In this document: positions 32,769-42,146 of the stretch, piece by piece | Position numbering within the stretch: position 1 is the stretch's first letter | Layout: each line of letters opens with the position of its first letter | Notes under the pieces: model-generated | Told to the model about the DNA's origin: nothing | Database searches by the model: none | Seen by the model: the letters and a program-made list of their open reading frames with translations, nothing else | Translations under genes and position numbers: made by a program | DNA from: Tibeticola sediminis | Lineage (GTDB): Bacteria > Pseudomonadota > Gammaproteobacteria > Burkholderiales > Burkholderiaceae_C | Direction of reading: 5' to 3' | Assembly: GCF_003843835.1 (NCBI RefSeq) | Contig: NZ_RKQL01000003.1 | Coordinates: forward strand, 1 to 64,000 | Length of the DNA stretch: 64,000 bases

Positions 32769-33956
32769 TCACTGCGTGGCAGCCAGCGCGAACAGCCGCT
32801 CGCCGGTGAGGCGCTCGTGTTCACGCGCCGCATAACGGTCGGTCATGCCGGCGATGTAGTCGGCAACCGCCCGGGCGCGCACGGCGTCGGCATCGGGCCC
32901 ATACGCGCGGGCCGCGCGCTCGGCAAAGTGCGGCGCCATCTGCGCCGGGTCTTGCAGATAGGCATCGAACAGCTCGCGCACGACGCGCCGGGCGCGGTCG
33001 GTGGTGTCGACGACGCGCGGGTGGCGGTAGAGCCGCTGCAGCAAAAAGCGCTTGAGCACGGCCGTGTCCTCGCGCATCGCCGCACCGAAGCGCACCAGCG
33101 GGGGCGCACGGCGCACATCGTCGATGCTCGCGACCCGGGCCGCGTCGATCGCAGCCCGGGTGTGGTCGATCAGATCATAGACCTGGGCACTGAGCATGCG
33201 GCGGATCGTCTCGTAGAGCTGCCGCCGCCCGTCGAGAGCGGGGTGTTCGGCCAAGACCTCGGCCTGAAAACGCGCCAACAGCGGCACGTCGGCCAGGTCG
33301 TCGAGGCGGATGAGGCCAGAGCGCACGCCGTCGTCGATGTCGTGCGCGTTGTAGGCAATCTCATCGGCCAGGTTGCACAGCTGCGCTTCGAGGCTGGGCT
33401 GCGTGCCGTCGAGAAAGCGGCGGCCGACACCGCCCGGCTCTTCGCGCTCGAGCCGCTCGGCATTGCGGCGCGAGCAGTGCTTGAGGATGCCCTCCCGGGT
33501 CTCGAAGCACAGATTGAGCCCATCCCAACTGGGATAGCGGTGTTCCAGCTCGTCCACCACGCGCAGGCTTTGCAGGTTGTGCTCGAAGCCGCCCCAATCG
33601 CGCCCGGGCCCGCTCATGCAGGCATGCAGCGCATCCTGCCCGGCATGACCGAAGGGCGTGTGGCCCAGATCGTGCGCGAGGGCGATCGCCTCGACCAGGT
33701 CTTCGTTGAGCGCCAGCGTGCGCGCCACCGACCGACCGAGCTGCGCCACCTCGAGTGAATGCGTCAGCCGCGTGCGAAACAGGTCGCCTTCATGGTTGAG
33801 GAAGACCTGGGTTTTGTAGACCAGACGCCGGAACGCCGACGAATGCACGATGCGATCGCGGTCGCGCTGGAACGCGCTGCGCGTGGGCGCAGGCGGCTCC
33901 GGCACACGACGGCCGCGGGTGCGGTCCGGATGCGCGGCGTAAGGGGCCAGATTCAT
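32769..33956 (-). CDS. dgt: Deoxyguanosinetriphosphate triphosphohydrolase-like protein
   Basis: HD-domain nucleotidase that cleaves dNTPs to nucleoside plus triphosphate. 395 residues, the class without extra domains (dGTPase type 2). Motifs are RDRIVHSSAFRRLVYKTQVF, LTHSLEVAQLGR (first HD His), and LAHDLGHTPFGHAGQDAL (catalytic HD). Substrate specificity cannot be told from sequence. ATG 33956; a GTG one codon earlier is also in frame. The order aroK-aroB-dgt is conserved in betaproteobacteria. 85 bp after aroB. Confidence 0.93.
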   Translation of the reverse strand: MNLAPYAAHPDRTRGRRVPEPPAPTRSAFQRDRDRIVHSSAFRRLVYKTQVFLNHEGDLFRTRLTHSLEVAQLGRSVARTLALNEDLVEAIALAHDLGHTPFGHAGQDALHACMSGPGRDWGGFEHNLQSLRVVDELEHRYPSWDGLNLCFETREGILKHCSRRNAERLEREEPGGVGRRFLDGTQPSLEAQLCNLADEIAYNAHDIDDGVRSGLIRLDDLADVPLLARFQAEVLAEHPALDGRRQLYETIRRMLSAQVYDLIDHTRAAIDAARVASIDDVRRAPPLVRFGAAMREDTAVLKRFLLQRLYRHPRVVDTTDRARRVVRELFDAYLQDPAQMAPHFAERAARAYGPDADAVRARAVADYIAGMTDRYAAREHERLTGERLFALAATQ

Positions 33957-34041
33957 CACAAAAATCGGGATTTGCCTGCGTAATACGGTACTTTTCTGCT
34001 CTTATTGTGAGAGCGATTTCAGGTGCCGCATCCAGCCGCCC

Positions 34042-35166
34042 TCAAGCGCAGCTACAGGCATCGATGACTTCCCGCACCAGCGCGTCCGGCGCTGAACGAA
34101 CGACTGCCCGCCCGGCCCCATCGATGAGGACGAAGCGAATCTCGCCCGCTTCGGCCTTCTTGTCGACCCGCATCAAGGCCAGATAGCGGCCGGAATTGTC
34201 CGTCGCGTCGAGCTGCGGCGCGCGCACCGGCAAACCCGCGCGTTCGATGAGGTTCGTGAGCCGCGCCACAAAGGCGGCATCGACCAAGCCGAGGCGCGCC
34301 GAGAGATGCGCGGCCAACACCATGCCGCAACCCACCGCCTCGCCGTGCAGCCACGTCCCGTAGCCCAGCCCCGCCTCGATCGCGTGGCCAAAGGTGTGAC
34401 CGAAATTGAGGGTCGCGCGCAGGCCCGACTCGCGCTCGTCCCGGCCGACCACCTCGGCCTTGATTTCACAACTGCGGCGCACTGCGTGCGCCAAGGCTTC
34501 GGGGTCACGCTGCCGCAGCCCCTCGATGCGCGCGTCGAGCCAGTCCAAGAAACCGACATCGGCGATCGGCCCGTATTTGATGACTTCGGCGAGCCCGGCG
34601 CTGAGCTCGCGCTCGGGCAAGGTGGCCAAGGTGTCGAGATCACAGACGACCAGGCGCGGCTGGTAGAACGCACCGATCATGTTCTTGCCCGCAGGATGAT
34701 TGATCCCGGTCTTGCCGCCCACCGAAGAATCCACCTGGGCGAGCAAGGTCGTCGGCACCTGCACGAACGGCACACCGCGCATGTAAGACGCCGCGGCAAA
34801 CCCGGTCATGTCGCCCACCACCCCGCCGCCCAAGGCATAGAGCACCGTCTTGCGGTCGCAGCCTTGGGCGAGCAAGGCGTCAAAGATTTGGTTCAGCGTT
34901 TCCCAGGTCTTGTAGCCCTCGCCGTCCGGCAGCGCCACCGTGTGCACGCGCCGGTGTCGCGGCGCCAAGCTTCGGGCCAGCCGCTCGGCATAGATCGGGC
35001 CCACCGTCGTATTCGTCACGATCATCGCGTCGCTGGACGAGGGCACGTCTTCAAAAGTGCCGGCCTCGTCGATCAGGCCACGCCCGATGAGGATGGGATA
35101 ACTGCGGTCGCCGAGGGAAATCTCGACCCGCTCCAGCGGGTGGTGGGAGGGTGTCGCGGTCAGCAT
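34042..35166 (-). CDS. aroB: 3-dehydroquinate synthase
   Basis: Second shikimate-pathway enzyme: NAD- and Zn-dependent conversion of DAHP to dehydroquinate. 374 residues. NAD-binding [19 protein letters not shown], the [19 protein letters not shown] active-site segment, EVIKYG, and zinc ligands in [11 protein letters not shown] with the later LHGEAV. ATG 35166. It follows aroK by 9 bp, the usual aroKB pair downstream of the pilus operon. Confidence 0.97.
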   Translation of the reverse strand: MLTATPSHHPLERVEISLGDRSYPILIGRGLIDEAGTFEDVPSSSDAMIVTNTTVGPIYAERLARSLAPRHRRVHTVALPDGEGYKTWETLNQIFDALLAQGCDRKTVLYALGGGVVGDMTGFAAASYMRGVPFVQVPTTLLAQVDSSVGGKTGINHPAGKNMIGAFYQPRLVVCDLDTLATLPERELSAGLAEVIKYGPIADVGFLDWLDARIEGLRQRDPEALAHAVRRSCEIKAEVVGRDERESGLRATLNFGHTFGHAIEAGLGYGTWLHGEAVGCGMVLAAHLSARLGLVDAAFVARLTNLIERAGLPVRAPQLDATDNSGRYLALMRVDKKAEAGEIRFVLIDGAGRAVVRSAPDALVREVIDACSCA

Positions 35167-35175
35167 GGGCTGAGT

Positions 35176-35739
35176 TTATCGCCCCAACGCTGGCCCTGTT
35201 CCGCCTGCCGCCGGCTGCGGCGCCAGCTCGAGTTGCATCAGGATCATGTTGACCAGCATCGCCACCGAAGGCCGGCCAGTTTCCAGAACGTCGTGCGCCG
35301 TCTCGCGATACAGCGGGTCGCGCGCGGCATGCAGTTCACGCAGCCGCTTGAGCGGATCGTCCACCTGCAACAGCGGGCGCTGGCTGTCGCGCCGCAAACG
35401 GCGGGCCAGGTCCTCGGGCCGCGCGTGCAGGTAAATGACCCGGCAACGCTCGTGCAAACGCGCCCGGTTTTCGGGCCGCAAAACCGCACCGCCCCCGGTG
35501 GACAACACCCCAGGCCCCGAGCGTGTCAGGGCATCGATGACTTCCGCCTCGATATCGCGGAAACGCGCCTCGCCCTGCTCCTCGAAGAACTGCCGAATCG
35601 AGCACCCCATGCGCCGCTCGATCTCCTGGTCCGAGTCCAGAAACGGCAGCTGCAGCCGCCGCGCCAGCATCCGCCCGACCGTGGTCTTGCCACTGCCGGG
35701 CAGGCCGATGAGGGCAAGCAGCGTATCCCCTGCGGTCAC
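35176..35739 (-). CDS. aroK: Shikimate kinase
   Basis: ATP-dependent phosphorylation of shikimate. 187 residues: P-loop [18 protein letters not shown], substrate-binding [11 protein letters not shown] and [13 protein letters not shown], and lid [10 protein letters not shown]. The start is GTG at 35739, overlapping the TGA of the Ig-like lipoprotein gene (GTGA). The C-terminal 15 residues ([13 protein letters not shown]) are a poorly conserved tail. 9 bp before aroB. Confidence 0.96.
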   Translation of the reverse strand: MTAGDTLLALIGLPGSGKTTVGRMLARRLQLPFLDSDQEIERRMGCSIRQFFEEQGEARFRDIEAEVIDALTRSGPGVLSTGGGAVLRPENRARLHERCRVIYLHARPEDLARRLRRDSQRPLLQVDDPLKRLRELHAARDPLYRETAHDVLETGRPSVAMLVNMILMQLELAPQPAAGGTGPALGR

Positions 35740-36833
35740 GGCACCACGGTGACCGCAATCGTCGCCAGCTGCGGCGGCGGCCCGCTATCGGTCACAGAAA
35801 TGGTCGCACTTCCAACCGCCACCCCCGTGATCGTGACGAAGCCAGCCGCATACGACGCGGTGGCCACAGTGTTACTCGAAGAAGTCGTCGCCACGGTTCC
35901 GGTCGGCGAAACGCCCTTCAGGAGCACCTTCACCGAACCACCCACGGGCACCGTCACACTGGAGCTCGAAACGCTCAATCCACAGACATTCGGATCGTTG
36001 ATGATTGTGATGGTGGCTTTCGCGTAGCCACCACGGGCATCGTTCACTTCAATGTCCACGGGCGTATTTGCGGACACACAACGATTACCCTGCGTGCCAG
36101 TTTGCACCGTGACGATGTTCCCCGACACACTCACAGCAAGCAGATCGGGGCGCAAGCTGCGCGCAGTGAGCGGAGCGACCCCGCCCAAAGCCTGGAGCGT
36201 AAAACTTTCCGTCGATGTCTCCGGAATCGAAAGACTGGCCGGGACGAGGTTGAATTGCGGCGACCCTGCCAGGATCTTCTCAACGGTCATCTTGACCTGT
36301 TGATTCCGTGCGTCGAGCACGACCACATCGAACGGGCCACCGACCGACAGCATTTCGAGTGTCAATTCATTGCCGACGATCGTGCCTTTGAGCGCGATTT
36401 CGAGCGTGGAAACCCGATACGGCGGCGTGCCGCCGGAGATCAAGACTTTGACTCTGTCGCCCACGTAAGTTTGAACGGAACTCAGCGAGAGCGTGAGCGG
36501 GTCGCCGACCGTGATCGCGACCGCAGCCGAACCGCCGTTGCGGTCTCGGATGGTCACGGTGGCATTGCCTTGGCCGACGGAATTCAGAATCAAAGTTTGG
36601 TCGCTGACGCTGGCGTTGAGCACCCGGACATCGCTGCTGCTCACGCTGTAGGGTGCGACGCCGCCGAAAACACTGTAAGACTGAACCACACCCAAGGGCA
36701 TGGAAAGTGTCGCGGGAGCCGTCGTTTGAACCGTAGGGGTTTTCGGGTCTGAACCCGAGGAGCCGCCGCCTCCGCCGCAGGCCGATACCAATACTGCGGC
36801 CAACAGGGCCACCATCCAGTGCATGAGTCTCAT
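35736..36833 (-). CDS. Lipoprotein with tandem Ig-like (BIG-type) domains, in the pil-aro operon
   Basis: 365-residue predicted lipoprotein: signal peptide with lipobox VSAC (Cys19), Gly/Ser-rich linker, then about three to four beta-rich repeats of 80-90 residues. Each has a pattern like [16 protein letters not shown]...[17 protein letters not shown] (around 50-110, 110-190, 190-285, 285-365). The repeats PYSV, PYRV and PLTA each begin an Ig-like module. It lies 35 bp after pilQ and overlaps aroK. No fixed function is known to me. Placement suggests an accessory part of the secretin/pilus machinery or an adhesin, but that is inference. Confidence 0.75.
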   Translation of the reverse strand: MRLMHWMVALLAAVLVSACGGGGGSSGSDPKTPTVQTTAPATLSMPLGVVQSYSVFGGVAPYSVSSSDVRVLNASVSDQTLILNSVGQGNATVTIRDRNGGSAAVAITVGDPLTLSLSSVQTYVGDRVKVLISGGTPPYRVSTLEIALKGTIVGNELTLEMLSVGGPFDVVVLDARNQQVKMTVEKILAGSPQFNLVPASLSIPETSTESFTLQALGGVAPLTARSLRPDLLAVSVSGNIVTVQTGTQGNRCVSANTPVDIEVNDARGGYAKATITIINDPNVCGLSVSSSSVTVPVGGSVKVLLKGVSPTGTVATTSSSNTVATASYAAGFVTITGVAVGSATISVTDSGPPPQLATIAVTVVP

Positions 36834-36868
36834 GAGCGGGTCTTCCTCAAAATAAATCGAATCGATGT

Positions 36869-39172
36869 TCAGCGCACGGCTGCGCGATCGGAAATCATTT
36901 TCGGGGTGATGAACACCAGCATTTCCTGCTTGTTCGCGCTGCGCGAGCGGCTCTTGAACAAATTGCCCACCGCCGGAATGTCGCCCAGCAGAGGCACCTT
37001 GGTTTCGCTTTCGGTCTCGTTGAGCTCGAAGATACCGCCAATCACGACCGTGCCGCCATTTTCGACCAGCACCTGCGTTTTGATGTGCTTGGTGTTGATT
37101 GCAAACCCCGACGCCGTCGCCTGCCCGACCGAGTCCTTGTTGACGTCGAGGTCGAGAATGATATTGCCTTCAGGCGTGATTTGCGGCGTGACTTCCAGCT
37201 TCAAATTCGCCTTGCGGAAGGCGATTGCCGTCGCCCCGCTCGAAGTGGCGACCTGGTAGGGAAGTTCCGTCCCCTGTTCGATCAAGGCTTTGGTTTGATC
37301 GGCTGTGACCACGCGCGGGCTGGAGACCACCTTGCCTTTGCCGTCCGCCTCCAGCGCGGAAATTTCCAAGTTCAGGAAACGGTTCGCCGCCGCGCTGAAC
37401 AAGGAGATGGCAAACGTGGAGGGGTTGTAGCCGTTTTGCCCAATCGCCGGCAAATTCACGAAGGTCGTGTTGGCGGCATCGAGCGCGGTGCCAGTTTGCC
37501 CCGTCGTGCCGTAGATCGCACCATACGTACCGCCCAGTGCAATTCGGTTGTTGTTCCCCACCGAATAACCCGGATCCCCGCCGCGCACGCCCCGCAAGTC
37601 GCTACCTCCGAGTTTCACCCCCAGCGAGCGCCCAAACGTATCCGACGCCTCGACGATGCGCGCCTCGATCAACACCTGGCGGACCGCGACGTCGAGCTTG
37701 TTGATCATCTCCTGAACCTGCGCGAGCTTGCTCGGGATGTCCGAGACGAAGATCTGGTTCGTGCGCGGCTCGGCGATGACGCTGCCGCGCGGACTCAGGA
37801 TGCGCGCGCTGCCGCTGCTGGAGCTTCCGCTGTTGGCTGTCAACTTCGCAGCGATTTCCTCCGCCTTGGTGTAGTTGAGTTGGAACGACTGGGTCTGCAG
37901 CGGCTCCAGCCCCTGAATCGCCGCCGCCGCTTCGAGTTCGGCTTTTTCCTTGGCGGCGAGTTCATCCTTGGGCGCAATCCACAGCACGTTGCCTGCCTTG
38001 CGCATACCCAGCCCCTTGGCGCGCAAAATGATGTCGAGTGCCTGATCCCACGGCACGTCTTTGAGCCGCAGCGTGACCGAACCCGTCACGGTGTCCGACG
38101 TCACGATGTTGAAATTCGTGAAGTCCGCAATGACCTGCAGCAGCGACCGAACCTCGATGTTCTGGAAGTTGAGCGAGAGCTTCTCGCCATTGAAGCCCTG
38201 CCCCTGGGTGAGTTTGTTCGGGTCGAACTTCTGCGGCCGCACTTCGACGACGAACTGCGCATCGGTCTGGTAGGCGGAATGTTCCCATGCGCCCTTCGGT
38301 TCGATGACCATGCGCACTCGGTCACCGCTCTCGAAGCTTGTGACCGTCTGGATCGGAGTGCCAAAGTCCGTCACGTCGAGGCGCCGCCGCAGCCCCTGCG
38401 GCAGCGAAGACTTCATGAATTCGACGACGAGGGTCGAGCCCTGCTGTTTGATATCCACGCCAACCTGAGGATTGGGCAACTCGACCACCACGCGGCCCGA
38501 GCCATCGGTTCCCCGACGGAAATCCAGATCACGGATGGGTAAAACCTCCACATTGCGGCTTTCCGCAAAGACCTGGGTCGTCTGCACGGCGGGCGTGACC
38601 GCAACCGCCGGGTCCAGCGTGACCAGAACGACCTTGCCTTGGACGTCGGTGCGGTAGGCGGTGGCCTGTTTGAGGTTGAGCACCATGCGGGTGCGCTCGC
38701 CGGCTTGAACCACGGCGACCGACTTCAAATTGCCTTGGTTCACCTCGACCACCGAGCGCCCGAGCGCATTGCTCACGCCCGGAAAATCCAGCGCGATGCG
38801 GGCTGGCTGCTGAATCGAAAAACTGCTGGGCGGCGCAGCCAGGGACTCGGCAAGCTCGACGCGGATGACCTCCGAGCCTCCTTGGATCGAGGCATCCAGC
38901 GCCTTGATGGCGTTCTGCGCCTGGGCCAGCGTGCCCAGCAGCGCCAGCGCGGCCCAGACGCCCGCGCTGCGCAGCGCATTCAGGCAACGCTGAATAAGTT
39001 CCCGCGATGGCGCGCGCCCGGCCGCGGGATGGGATGCGAGGCGCAAACCGCAGCCATAGCCGCAGCTATGGCGAGGATTTGCAACGACGCAGACCGCCCG
39101 CGGCTGGGATGCGCGGCGCGCGAAGGACTTGTTCAGCGTTGCCTTCAAATAGGAAGCCGAGATTCTGTTCAT
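36869..39172 (-). CDS. pilQ: Type IV pilus secretin PilQ, with a repeat-derived insert in the signal peptide
   Basis: Outer-membrane secretin through which type IV pili pass. 767 residues as encoded: N-terminal AMIN domains (IRVELAESLAAPPSSF, VVVELPNPQVGVDIKQ), an N0/STN-like domain (LSLNFQNIEVRSLLQVIADF), a secretin N1 domain, and the C-terminal secretin gate (VLIEARIVEASDTFG, LVENGGTVVIGGIFE). Start ATG 39172 overlaps the pilP stop (ATGA). After MNRISASYL comes 55 residues encoded by a family A repeat, then NALRSAGVWAALALLGTLAQAQ. Removing them restores a normal 712-residue protein with an ordinary Sec signal. Export of the encoded form is doubtful. Confidence 0.93.
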   Translation of the reverse strand: MNRISASYLKATLNKSFARRASQPRAVCVVANPRHSCGYGCGLRLASHPAAGRAPSRELIQRCLNALRSAGVWAALALLGTLAQAQNAIKALDASIQGGSEVIRVELAESLAAPPSSFSIQQPARIALDFPGVSNALGRSVVEVNQGNLKSVAVVQAGERTRMVLNLKQATAYRTDVQGKVVLVTLDPAVAVTPAVQTTQVFAESRNVEVLPIRDLDFRRGTDGSGRVVVELPNPQVGVDIKQQGSTLVVEFMKSSLPQGLRRRLDVTDFGTPIQTVTSFESGDRVRMVIEPKGAWEHSAYQTDAQFVVEVRPQKFDPNKLTQGQGFNGEKLSLNFQNIEVRSLLQVIADFTNFNIVTSDTVTGSVTLRLKDVPWDQALDIILRAKGLGMRKAGNVLWIAPKDELAAKEKAELEAAAAIQGLEPLQTQSFQLNYTKAEEIAAKLTANSGSSSSGSARILSPRGSVIAEPRTNQIFVSDIPSKLAQVQEMINKLDVAVRQVLIEARIVEASDTFGRSLGVKLGGSDLRGVRGGDPGYSVGNNNRIALGGTYGAIYGTTGQTGTALDAANTTFVNLPAIGQNGYNPSTFAISLFSAAANRFLNLEISALEADGKGKVVSSPRVVTADQTKALIEQGTELPYQVATSSGATAIAFRKANLKLEVTPQITPEGNIILDLDVNKDSVGQATASGFAINTKHIKTQVLVENGGTVVIGGIFELNETESETKVPLLGDIPAVGNLFKSRSRSANKQEMLVFITPKMISDRAAVR
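38983..39143. repeat. Family A palindromic repeat, copy A2, inserted in pilQ
   Basis: 161-bp element bounded by GGCAACGCTGAATAAGT and its inverted copy ACTTGTTCAGCGTTGCC (16 of 17 matching). The shared hairpin is at 39043-39082 (GCCATAGC/GCTATGGC inner arms). It is flanked on both sides by TTCA, a likely 4-bp target duplication (38979-38982 and 39144-39147). Element plus one TTCA is 165 bp, exactly 55 codons, so pilQ stays in frame. Same length as A3 and A4. Confidence 0.92.
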
Positions 39173-39729
39173 TTCATTCCCTCTTGCAATTGCAGCGTGG
39201 CCTGGCGTTCGATCCATTCGCCCGCCGCGTCCTGCACGATTTCGCGCAACACCACTTCGGTTTCCGTGATCTTGACGATCTTGCCGTAGTTCAGGCCCAG
39301 GTAGTTGCCCGGGCGGACCTGGTAAATCAGGTTATCGACCTTGATCAGCGCCACCGGCTGGCCGTTGCGGTTGAGACTGCCCACCATCTTCATCGCATCG
39401 AGCGGAACCGACTCGAGCGGCTCCTTGCGCCGGTTGAGTTCCGGCGCCACGAGCGCTGCGTTCGACGCCGCGTTGCCACCCTGCGCTCGCAAGGCCTGTG
39501 CCAGGCGCTCGCGGCTGAAGGGGTCGAGCGCGCCCGCACCCAGGTAAGCCTGCGGGCTGAACTTCTTGGGTTCGGGCAGCGGCGGCACGGTGGCTTTGAC
39601 TTGGGCGCGCTGCTCGCGCATCCATTGCTGCAGATCCTCGGGTCCGCCGTCGGAGCAACCAGAAAGGCCCCAAACCAGCGCAAGCCCCAGGCTGGCAAGC
39701 CAGCGGTCATGGCATGGACGTCGCATCAT
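39169..39729 (-). CDS. pilP: Type IV pilus assembly lipoprotein PilP
   Basis: Inner-membrane lipoprotein linking PilMNO to the secretin PilQ. 186 residues: short signal with lipobox SGC (about Cys25), a flexible Pro-rich stretch with DPFSRERLAQAL (about 70), and the beta-domain LESVPLDAMKMVGSLNRNGQPVALIKV, then YQVRPGNYLGLNYGKI. ATG 39729 overlaps pilO's stop; a second ATG is the next codon. Its stop overlaps the pilQ start as ATGA. Confidence 0.95.
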   Translation of the reverse strand: MMRRPCHDRWLASLGLALVWGLSGCSDGGPEDLQQWMREQRAQVKATVPPLPEPKKFSPQAYLGAGALDPFSRERLAQALRAQGGNAASNAALVAPELNRRKEPLESVPLDAMKMVGSLNRNGQPVALIKVDNLIYQVRPGNYLGLNYGKIVKITETEVVLREIVQDAAGEWIERQATLQLQEGMK

Positions 39730-40400
39730 TTCTTGGCTCCCGCACCGGCGGCCTTGCGTTGCGCCGCGATTTCTTCCGGATCCAGATAGCGGAAGGTCTT
39801 CGCCGTCGTGTCGAGCACCAGCGCGCCGTCCTGCCGCGGTGCAATCGAGAGATTGTTGAGCGTCACGATGCGTGAGAGGGCCGCGATATCGGCGGTAAAG
39901 GCCCCGATGTCGTGAAAGCGGCCGGTCACGCGCAAGGCAATGGGCAGTTCGGCGTAATACTCGCGGACCACGACGTTGCCCGGCCGGAACAACTCGAACT
40001 GAAGGCTGCGACCGAGCCCCGCTTGGTTGATGTCGCTGAGCAGCGCATCCATCTCGGCCTTACTGGGCAACTGCTTCTCGAGCTGCGTCACGAATTGCTG
40101 AACCTGCTCGCGCTGCTTCTTGAGTGCATCGAGGTTGATGGCCTTGGCCAGCTTCTTCTTGTATTCCTCGCGCAGCTGCTGTTCCTTGGCCTGCTCGGCC
40201 TCGAGCGTCGCCTGATACTCCTGCAGCCAGGCAAACCAAAGAACGATGACGATGGCTACGGCCAGAAGCACGCCCAAGGCCAGCTTGGGCAGAATCGGCC
40301 ACGCGGCCGGATCTTTCGGATCCAGCCCTTGGAACTGTCGCTGCAGAGTCTCGAGCAGGTTCGGTTTCTCGAGGCCGCCGGCGGTAGGGACGTTCGCCAT
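39726..40400 (-). CDS. pilO: Type IV pilus inner-membrane protein PilO
   Basis: Bitopic partner of PilN in the alignment complex. 224 residues: cytoplasmic tail (1-35), one membrane helix (LALGVLLAVAIVIVLWFAW), a coiled coil (about 60-105; EAEQAKEQQLREEYKKKLAKAI), and a ferredoxin-like periplasmic domain with YYAELPIALRVTGRFHDIGAFTADIAAL. 15 bp after pilN and ATGA-overlapping pilP. Confidence 0.96.
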   Translation of the reverse strand: MANVPTAGGLEKPNLLETLQRQFQGLDPKDPAAWPILPKLALGVLLAVAIVIVLWFAWLQEYQATLEAEQAKEQQLREEYKKKLAKAINLDALKKQREQVQQFVTQLEKQLPSKAEMDALLSDINQAGLGRSLQFELFRPGNVVVREYYAELPIALRVTGRFHDIGAFTADIAALSRIVTLNNLSIAPRQDGALVLDTTAKTFRYLDPEEIAAQRKAAGAGAKK

Positions 40401-40415
40401 GATGGATGCGCTTCC

Positions 40416-41018
40416 TTAACGCTTGACGGATGCCGAAGCCGCGTTCGCAGCCGCAGCAGCCGTCCGCTGCAGAGAGACCCGGATCGTGAAATTGGAGACA
40501 CGGCGCTGGTCCCGCGGCGACAGCGCCACCGAACCGGCGACGATCTCGACCAGTTCGGGGCGCGCGAGCCAGGGGCTATCGTTGGCGAGATTGCGCAGCA
40601 ATTCCGAAACGCGGTCGTTCGACTGGGCCACGCCACTGAGCGTGATCCGGCTATCCTCTTGGCGCACCGCGGTCAAGTAAGCGCCTTCGGGCAGGAGCCG
40701 CACAAGCTCATTGAGCAGATGAACCGGCAGATTGCGGTCGGCCTGAAGGCTCTCCACCGCTTCCTGGCGTGCACGCAGCGCGTTGATCTCGTCCTGGAGG
40801 GTGGCGACGTCCTTGATCTGCGCATCGAGCCGGCGATTTTCTGCCACCAGAAAGGCGTTGCGCCCCTGCTGGTCGCTGATTTGGATGTCGTACCAAAAAT
40901 AAATCAGGCCGCCGACGAGCAGGCCCGCGACGGCAGCGGCCCCGAGGCCGGCGTAAAACTCCTCGCGGCGGCGCTTGCGCGCTTCTTCGCGATGGGGAAG
41001 GAGGTTGATCAGAATCAC
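40416..41018 (-). CDS. pilN: Type IV pilus inner-membrane protein PilN
   Basis: Bitopic protein whose N-terminal ILINLLPHREEARKRR peptide docks onto PilM. 200 residues: docking peptide, membrane helix (about 23-43), coiled coil (NRRLDAQIKDVATLQDEINAL), then a periplasmic domain with LPEGAYLTAVRQEDSRITLSG. The start is GTG at 41018, overlapping the TGA of pilM (GTGA). The INLLP motif right after it confirms the choice. Confidence 0.95.
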   Translation of the reverse strand: MILINLLPHREEARKRRREEFYAGLGAAAVAGLLVGGLIYFWYDIQISDQQGRNAFLVAENRRLDAQIKDVATLQDEINALRARQEAVESLQADRNLPVHLLNELVRLLPEGAYLTAVRQEDSRITLSGVAQSNDRVSELLRNLANDSPWLARPELVEIVAGSVALSPRDQRRVSNFTIRVSLQRTAAAAANAASASVKR

Positions 41019-42103
41019 GACAGGAACCTCCGCATGGCCAAGCCGCAGGCCGTCAGATAGGACGGCGCCTCACGCCGCAGCTTGCCTTCGCTGACGCCCG
41101 ACCCGAGCTCCATATCCTGGAACGGGTCGATCACGGTGGTGGCAAAAGAAGTCTGCTGCGTGACCGCGTCGGCCAGGCCCGCCAGCGCCGCCGAACCGCC
41201 CCCCAACATCACATAGTCCACGCGGTTGTGAGGCGTGCTGGTGAAAAAGAACTGCAGCGCGCGGCTGATTTCCTGCGCGAGCGTATCGACGAAGGGCCGC
41301 AGCACCGTGGTCGCGTAGTCTTCGGGCAGATCGCCGTTGCGCTTCTTGTTTTCAGCCTCTTCGGGGGTGAAGCCATACTGGCGCACCAGTTGCTGCGTGA
41401 GTTGCGCGCCCCCGAAGGCCTGGTCCCGCTCATACAACACGTCGTCGTTGCGGATGACCTGCATGCTGGTCGTGTATGCCCCGATCTCGAAGAGCGCAAC
41501 GATCAGGTTGCGCCCACCGTCGGGGAGTTCCTGGATCAGCCGCTCCGCCGCGCGCCGCGAGGCATAAGACTCGATGTCCATGATGACCGGCTTGAGGCCA
41601 GCGGCCTCGGCCAGGCCCTGCCGGTCTTGCACCTTGTCTTTGCGCGAAGCGGCGATCAGGACATCGACGTCGCCCGGCGACTGCGGGTTGGGGCCGATAA
41701 CGCAAAAGTCGAGACTGACTTCGTCGAGCGAGAACGGGATGTATTGATTGGCCTCGGACTCGACCTGCACCTCGAGTTCCTGCTCGCTCAAGCCTGCGGG
41801 AAGCACGATTCTGCGGGTGATGACCGACGAGGCGGGCAGCGCGAGCGCAGCGTTCTTGGTTTTGGTGCCGGTTTTCTTGACCAGGCGCCGCAGAGCCTCG
41901 GCAACCTCGTCAAACTTCTCGATGTTGCCATCGCTGACCCAGCCGGGCTCGAGCCGCTCGATGCCGCAATGCTCGAGCACCCACTGCCCGTCGGCGTTGC
42001 GACCGAGCTCGACCAGCTTGACGCTCGACGAGCTGATGTCCACGCCCACGAGCGCGGATTGCTTCCGGCGAAAAAAAGACGCCAAGGCATCGAGAGAGAT
42101 CAA
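41015..42103 (-). CDS. pilM: Type IV pilus assembly ATPase-fold protein PilM
   Basis: Cytoplasmic actin-like (FtsA-type) protein that binds the PilN tail. 362 residues: LVGVDISSSSVKLVELGRN (first phosphate loop), DFCVIGPNPQSPGDVDVLIAASRKDKV, ALFEIGAYTTSMQVI (second phosphate loop), and MLGGGSAALAGLADAV (adenosine site). No ATG is available near the family start; the gene appears to use TTG at 42103 with an AGGGGA ribosome site six bases upstream. First gene of pilMNOPQ. A family A repeat lies 43 bp upstream. Confidence 0.93.
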   Translation of the reverse strand: MISLDALASFFRRKQSALVGVDISSSSVKLVELGRNADGQWVLEHCGIERLEPGWVSDGNIEKFDEVAEALRRLVKKTGTKTKNAALALPASSVITRRIVLPAGLSEQELEVQVESEANQYIPFSLDEVSLDFCVIGPNPQSPGDVDVLIAASRKDKVQDRQGLAEAAGLKPVIMDIESYASRRAAERLIQELPDGGRNLIVALFEIGAYTTSMQVIRNDDVLYERDQAFGGAQLTQQLVRQYGFTPEEAENKKRNGDLPEDYATTVLRPFVDTLAQEISRALQFFFTSTPHNRVDYVMLGGGSAALAGLADAVTQQTSFATTVIDPFQDMELGSGVSEGKLRREAPSYLTACGLAMRRFLS

Positions 42104-42146
42104 GTCAGTCCCCTGAAAAAAGCCGCACCGCTCGAACGATCTTTAG

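Noticed and set aside
39173-39217. An extension of PilQ upstream of ATG 39172
   Set aside because: It would overlap pilP further. ATG 39172 overlaps the pilP stop as ATGA, and deleting the repeat gives a clean signal peptide from this start.
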